Shown: piece after piece, positions 39,153 through 39,422 of the stretch | Layout: every line of letters begins with the position of its first letter | Numbering within the stretch: position 1 is the stretch's first letter | NCBI RefSeq assembly: GCF_023897015.1 | Contig: NZ_JAMHFY010000036.1 | Location: forward strand, 1 to 39,422 | Length of the DNA: 39,422 bases | Reading direction: 5' to 3' | From: Desulfosporosinus nitroreducens | GTDB lineage: Bacteria; Bacillota; Desulfitobacteriia; Desulfitobacteriales; Desulfitobacteriaceae | The notes under the pieces: generated by a model | Databases searched by the model: none | The model's input: the letters and a program-made list of their open reading frames with translations, nothing else | Told to the model about the DNA's origin: nothing | Program-made: the position numbers and the translations under genes

Positions 39153-39422
39153 GATTGCAATAAAGCTATATATGGGTTGTTAACCTCCAATATATGTGTC
39201 ATAGCTTATTTCCACATTTTCCCTCAATATCCTCCCCTCGTAATTAAAAAAATCTCGCCAACACTCTGTCGTTCTTTTGCCCCATGATAAGGAAAGCCCT
39301 TCTCCCCATCCATCACGAACTCCGTTTAAAAATCCGGCGGTTTTTTGGGGGCAAAAAAACGAAAATGGACGAAAAACCCCCCGGTAATATAAGGACACAA
39401 AAAAAAACAGTACGGGCAGGGA
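39153..39422 (-). other. Right-edge stretch, weak coding
   Basis: A minus-strand frame of 72 codons (39180-39398) ends NVEISYDTYIGG with its stop inside a GGAGG ribosome-binding-type site. Composition is unusual, with runs of A, C and G, and the start (GTG) is weak. I cannot support it as a gene, but its end may be the tail of a gene preceding the small membrane protein. Confidence 0.25.

Overview
The window reads as a chromosomal segment of a low-to-mid GC, Gram-positive anaerobe, most likely a Peptococcaceae/Desulfitobacteriaceae member (Desulfosporosinus/Desulfitobacterium type). This is an inference from strong purine-rich ribosome binding sites, frequent TTG starts, lipoprotein signals with a Firmicutes lipobox, BceRS/BceAB-type modules, a BmrCD-type exporter, and an EtfD-like membrane Fe-S oxidoreductase of the kind used for menaquinone-linked acyl-CoA oxidation. 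No tRNA, rRNA, CRISPR array or intact insertion sequence was seen.

Layout. 1-3300 is a run of small minus-strand genes (hypotheticals, a lipoprotein, a sigma region-4-like protein), several of them broken: a 5-bp duplication, a homopolymer frameshift and an in-frame amber codon in a peptidoglycan-binding/LysM protein. 3300-5100 carries a GNAT acetyltransferase, a frameshifted signal-anchored protein, a long palindromic repeat and a fragment of a BceB-type permease. 5147-11122 is the metabolic core. A sigma-54-type promoter at 9204-9219 precedes a likely operon fabG-like dehydrogenase, MeaB GTPase, B12 mutase large subunit and B12-binding small subunit. The gene for a PAS-AAA+-HTH sigma-54 activator lies directly upstream. 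The mutase has non-canonical residues at positions that define substrate choice in known methylmalonyl-CoA mutases, so its substrate is open. The EtfD-like protein at 13457-15496 is a plausible electron outlet for acyl-CoA oxidation.

11123-13450 is largely decayed DNA around an MNT/HEPN pair. It includes a fused relic of a BceR start and a BceS core, a histidine-kinase relic, and the second palindromic repeat. 15600-21340 holds an M23 peptidase whose 3' end runs into a helicase fragment, a YfjL-like protein, a TfoX-N protein, an AAA ATPase with no normal start codon, two acetyltransferases, and a pair of repeats (A and B) present twice in the same order and orientation with different DNA between them.

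21347-30333 is a minus-strand resistance block: BceR and BceS, a BmrCD-like heterodimeric ABC exporter, a flavoprotein, and BceA and BceB. The exporter and flavoprotein sit between the two halves of the Bce module. 30368-32798 is a divergent DMT permease and MocR-type regulator with operator-like repeats. 32888-33031 is a 47-codon gene with a strong ribosome binding site. The right end (33400-39422) has an AraC/GyrI-like regulator, a DUF1835 protein, a zinc-ribbon transposase-like relic, a lipoprotein, a membrane protein, and a PstS-like binding lipoprotein flanked by gene fragments. The number of relics, several derived from Bce-type modules still present in the window, points to repeated duplication and decay in this part of the genome. 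Some single-base breaks could also be sequencing errors.
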